From NCBI GenBank assembly GCA_950106755.1, contig OX467083.1, forward strand, positions 25,167,029-25,231,028: a stretch of DNA of 64,000 bases, written 5' to 3'. The notes under the pieces were generated by a model. That model made no database searches. It was given only the letters and a program-made list of their open reading frames with translations, and was not told where the DNA came from. Made by a program: the position numbers and the translations under genes. How positions within the stretch are numbered: position 1 is the stretch's first letter; each line of letters starts with the position of its first letter. Shown here piece after piece: positions 60,640-64,000 of the stretch. The DNA comes from Climacium dendroides. Lineage: Eukaryota; Streptophyta; Bryopsida; Hypnales; Climaciaceae.

Positions 60640-61080
60640 GTGTATGTATAAGCAAGTTCTAGAAGAGACATACAAGCTTATATAGGGTGCTCAGTATGTG
60701 ACAATGACTGTTGATGAAGTGACTACAATTGACAACAGTAGTTATCTTTTTGTAGATGCATATTTTGTGCAAAATTGGATTCAAATTCTTTTGAAAAGAC
60801 CACTACAACAAGTAGAATGTAGCTCTATTATAGAAAATTTGACTGATCTCACCATTAAGGCAATCAATAGTAGGGATGGCTTAGATTTGGATTTAATAGC
60901 AAAGAAGCTCTTGAGCTTTAATGCCAATGATGTCTCTTCATTATAGGGTACAAGATTAGGTTTGATACAATAGATGAAGGAAAAACATGTCCTTGTCATT
61001 AGTATGCTTTGTGTTCCATATTGGTGCAATTTGGCATCCAATTATAGCCTTGTCAAATCTCCACAACTTTGGAAAAATTG
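60640..61080 (+). pseudogene. hAT-like transposase relic
   Basis: The reading MTVDEVTTIDNSSYLFVDAY, then FVQNWIQI and GLDLDLIAKKLLSFNANDVS, resembles the N-terminal part of the catalytic domain of plant TTF-finger hAT-type transposases, where T.DEVTT.D precedes a sensor-like strand and LI.F..DG follows. In-frame stops precede and follow it (60675-60690 and after VSSL at about 60945), and the expected C-terminal dimerisation part was not found. The family call is from memory of the motif and is tentative. Confidence 0.45.
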
Positions 61081-61842
61081 AGAAACTACTTCTAATTATT
61101 TATGATTATTTTTTAATGAGTTTAAAGAAATACTCCTAATTTAAGCCTAAATCCTAAACAATTTGGTTCAATTAGGCAAACCATTGCAAACATTTAGGTT
61201 TGAATCCCATAAGGACATTCTTTACTATAAATAGGCTTGGCCAAGTCTAAGTATAAGCCCCCCTACATGCCCCTCTAGAATGTCAGAGTCTTGTGAAGCA
61301 AAAATCTCAACACTATAGGTAAGGTATAAGTGAATGGAATTACAAATGGAAGCTACAATGCATGGTCTATGGGTAAGCAAAAGTTGAGGGTTTGGAGATA
61401 AGGCAAAATTGCTTGATAAGGCAAAATTGCTTGGTGATTTACATTTGAGTTTTGGGAGTTGGCTAATTGAATCATGAAACAATGTCAATTTAAGTTTGAT
61501 TCATTGGTAAGACAAATTGCTACGAAGGATAGAAAGCCAAATACAATGAATGACATACTAGAGATAAGGCAAAATTTCAGTTGGTTGAATGTACCTTTAG
61601 TTTTGATTAATTGGTTCAATTCGCTTTGAGATTGTTGATTGAATTATGGAGATCAATGGTCACTTTGAGATTGAGTGGATTACTTTGTTGGTTATCTTGA
61701 GATCAAGTAGAATTTTGGTTTCATTCATTGGAAGCAAGATTAATTGAATTAATTGGATTTGATTCATTGAATTTTATTGATTCAATTGAAGGAAATTGAA
61801 ATGAAAACAACAATGTAACATTCTAACTTTGTTACTTCGAGT
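61081..61842. other. AT-rich spacer
   Basis: No gene. An 18-bp unit GATAAGGCAAAATTGCTT is duplicated in tandem at about 61398-61433, and TTGATTCATTGGTAAGACAA-like A/T-rich words recur. Confidence 0.5.
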
Positions 61843-61850
61843 TCATTGTG

Positions 61851-62425
61851 CACGGGGAGGACACTCTCCATGTTTTAGTAACCCACGTGCAGCGGAAAAA
61901 GTAATACATGTAATACATCTTAAAATTTAATTTAAAAAAAAATTATGAATAGATGTTACTACTTTAAAAGTTTATGTTTTGAATTATTGGTATTTTTTTA
62001 TGCTAATAGTAATTAGTTATAAATTTTTTAAGAAAAAGATACACCATAAAGCTGAAAATAACTTTCACACCTCTATATTATATAAGAAAAAAAAATTTGA
62101 AAAATGAAAAAGAAATTCTATAGAATAGCTTTCTTTTGAAAGTTTATTTTGGTTGAATATTGATGCAATAATCATCTTCATATGAGCTCTATAAATATTT
62201 TAGTTGGAGAACATGCCATTTTAGTTCATTTTTCAACCCTTTCTAGACAATATATCTTATGTTATTTGGAATTGAAATTTTTGTCAATAGAAACCTTTAA
62301 TCATTGTTAAACAAAGCTCAAAATTTTAGGATGAAATTATAGTTTATTCAAAAGTAAATAGGGGGTCAAAAAATCACTTCTCCACACGTGGGTACCTCAA
62401 ATGTAGTGAGAGTGTCCTTCCCGTG
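61851..62425. mobile_element. hAT-like MITE, 575 bp, with perfect 8-bp target duplication
   Basis: Left end CACGGGGAGGACACTCTC; reverse complement of right end CACGGGAAGGACACTCTC. TCATTGTG flanks both sides (61843-61850 and 62426-62433). An 8-bp duplication fits hAT elements. The inverted ends extend, with mismatches, to the CCCACGTG boxes. No coding capacity. A diverged copy lies upstream at 59662-60220. Confidence 0.8.
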
Positions 62426-62433
62426 TCATTGTG

Positions 62434-64000
62434 CAAGTTTGCTAAGTCTTGCTATTGGACCTATTCCTTATGCTCAAGGGATGTGTGCTTTGTGATTTGT
62501 CGTTATTGGAGGCCATAACACATTAGTGAACTTTGCTTTGCTGAAAAGCAAGATGTTTATATATGCGACTTCAATTAAAGTTTGTACAATTAAAGCTCAT
62601 AGAATAGAATGTACAAAGATAAAGCCACATTGTTAAGCTCAAATGAATTTTGGAATTTCAATCATTTGTTGGATTGCAACCATAAGTGAATCCATATCAA
62701 ATGGATAACTGATCTAAATTATAACTCTATTGTTTTTTCCTTCATTTTTCATGGCAAACAAAGCCATGCTGAACATAAAGGAGCACTAGTAGCCTACGAA
62801 GTGTAGGTCACTTTACTTAGAAAAGTTAAAACCAAATGCACAAGTAAGTCCACTTTCATATATGTTGTGTTTTTTTCCTTTGTACACGCCTGGTCCAACT
62901 TGTTCCCCTAATATGCATTTGCATGGTTGTTTATAAGTGTAGTAAAAATGATGGTTGAAGAGCTTGATGCCCACATCCCTGTCCACCATGTGATGAATGC
63001 CTTTGGAATTTTGTAACGATAATATTGGTGGAGATGTTTGACAAGTACTTGCATACTTTAATGGATACATATGACCAAGGGAAGATCTTGGGGGAAGGTG
63101 AGAAGAATTTGTTGGTTCAGCTTGTGATTAACCATGATGCATTAACCCCTAAAGGTTTTGACTATGTGTTCACTAAAAATGCTCCAAAACTGTCATCTCT
63201 AGTACAAGTACAAAATTTTTGCAAAAAAAAATCATTTTTGATACATTTAACTATAGGGTTTTATATTAATTTGGTTTGAGAAGATGTACAAAAATTTTCA
63301 GAAATTTTCACAATGTAGATTGCAAGATATTAGTGTTTGAAGTAACAAAAATCCTTTTTTTGTCCCTGCAAAAAACCAGGTAGCTGCACTTCTTTAAGGT
63401 CAGATCATTATGAAAAAATGTTCAAAATGGCGGTCACTCTTTGGATTCATTCTTCAAGTCAAGTTGGCTACATACTTGAAAATTTTCAAATCATTTGAAA
63501 TTGTACAACATATAGGAAAAAAATAGAAAGTAGAAAAAAGTAGAAAATGATTCAAAATACAAAATTGTTAACAATTTAATTATGAAACTGAAAAATGCCA
63601 ATTCCAATGGTTGTAATGTTTTAATAAACAATCTACACTCAATTATTTTATTTTTTTTCAAAAATATTAAAAATTGAGTTAAATAAAGGACTTTGAAGTT
63701 TATTTTAGAGTATAGATTTCATAAGTACCTTCAAACTACCCACAACTAAAACTTCTCATAACTTTCATCTCATCAATCAAAATGGAATGTTTCAAAGATA
63801 TCCATGTATAAATAAATCTAAAGAATCAATTTCAAATTTTTATTTTTTTAAGAAGTGATTTTTAAAGAAGTTTTTTTCTATCCAGATTGCCTACAAAACA
63901 AAGAAAACTACATATCATACAATAACTTTTTAACCATGTAGTCAAAAGTTATGAAAATTATTGGCCCTTAAAGCTACTCCTTAGACACATGTTGTGTGAA
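62434..64000. other. AT-rich spacer to window end
   Basis: A plus-strand frame at 63025-63279 (84 codons, MVEMFDKYLHTLMDTYDQGK start) is open but not recognised. No splice partners were seen. The rest is AT-rich without structure I can name. Confidence 0.45.

Noticed and set aside
1..64000. CRISPR arrays, tRNA or rRNA genes, bacterial operons
   Set aside because: None seen. The window is intron-rich plant nuclear DNA, and the regular repeats are transposon arms or minisatellites without CRISPR-like spacers.

Overview
The window is plant nuclear DNA. It holds four protein-coding genes with many GT-AG introns, set in long AT-rich intergenic DNA full of old DNA transposons and simple or tandem repeats. 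The genes are plant families (BIG5-type ARF-GEF, xyloglucan endotransglucosylase/hydrolase, peroxisomal serine:glyoxylate aminotransferase, h-type thioredoxin). Sparse genes, AT-rich spacers and the gene sequences suggest an early-diverging land plant, perhaps a moss. This is inferred from general impression; no marker in the window fixes the species.

Layout. 1-7369 (-): the first 18 coding exons of a BIG5/BEN1-like ARF guanine-nucleotide exchange factor, running off the left edge at the start of its Sec7 region. 7370-14853: non-coding, AT-rich. 14854-15123: a MULE-type MITE with a perfect 9-bp target duplication. 15524-17109 (-): a complete four-exon XTH gene. 17110-25390: non-coding, with a fold-back repeat, a TA-flanked MITE, a GC-rich islet and one copy of a dispersed repeat. 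25635-27655 (+): a six-exon gene whose exons join in one frame to give a selenoprotein-K-like membrane N-terminus fused to a thioredoxin h domain. 29.4-30.0 kb: a decayed LINE C-terminus. 35.3-36.4 kb: a large inverted repeat. 37232-40159 (-): a complete five-exon serine:glyoxylate aminotransferase gene ending in a peroxisomal SRI signal. 41-64 kb: transposon territory with a complete but dead Tc1/mariner element with very long terminal repeats, a second inverted repeat broken by an insertion, MULE-like, CACTA and hAT-like non-autonomous elements, and a hAT-like transposase relic.

The four genes look like unrelated single-copy loci: vesicle traffic, cell-wall remodelling, ER or membrane redox, and photorespiration. 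They form no operon or evident cluster. The most interesting object is the SelK-like/thioredoxin fusion: six exons totalling 615 coding nt join without a frame break, and the thioredoxin part has no in-frame ATG of its own. The best-resolved mobile elements are those whose ends I could fix to the base by target-site duplications: TA for Tc1/mariner, AGT for CACTA, CTTATTTGG for MULE and TCATTGTG for the hAT-like element.
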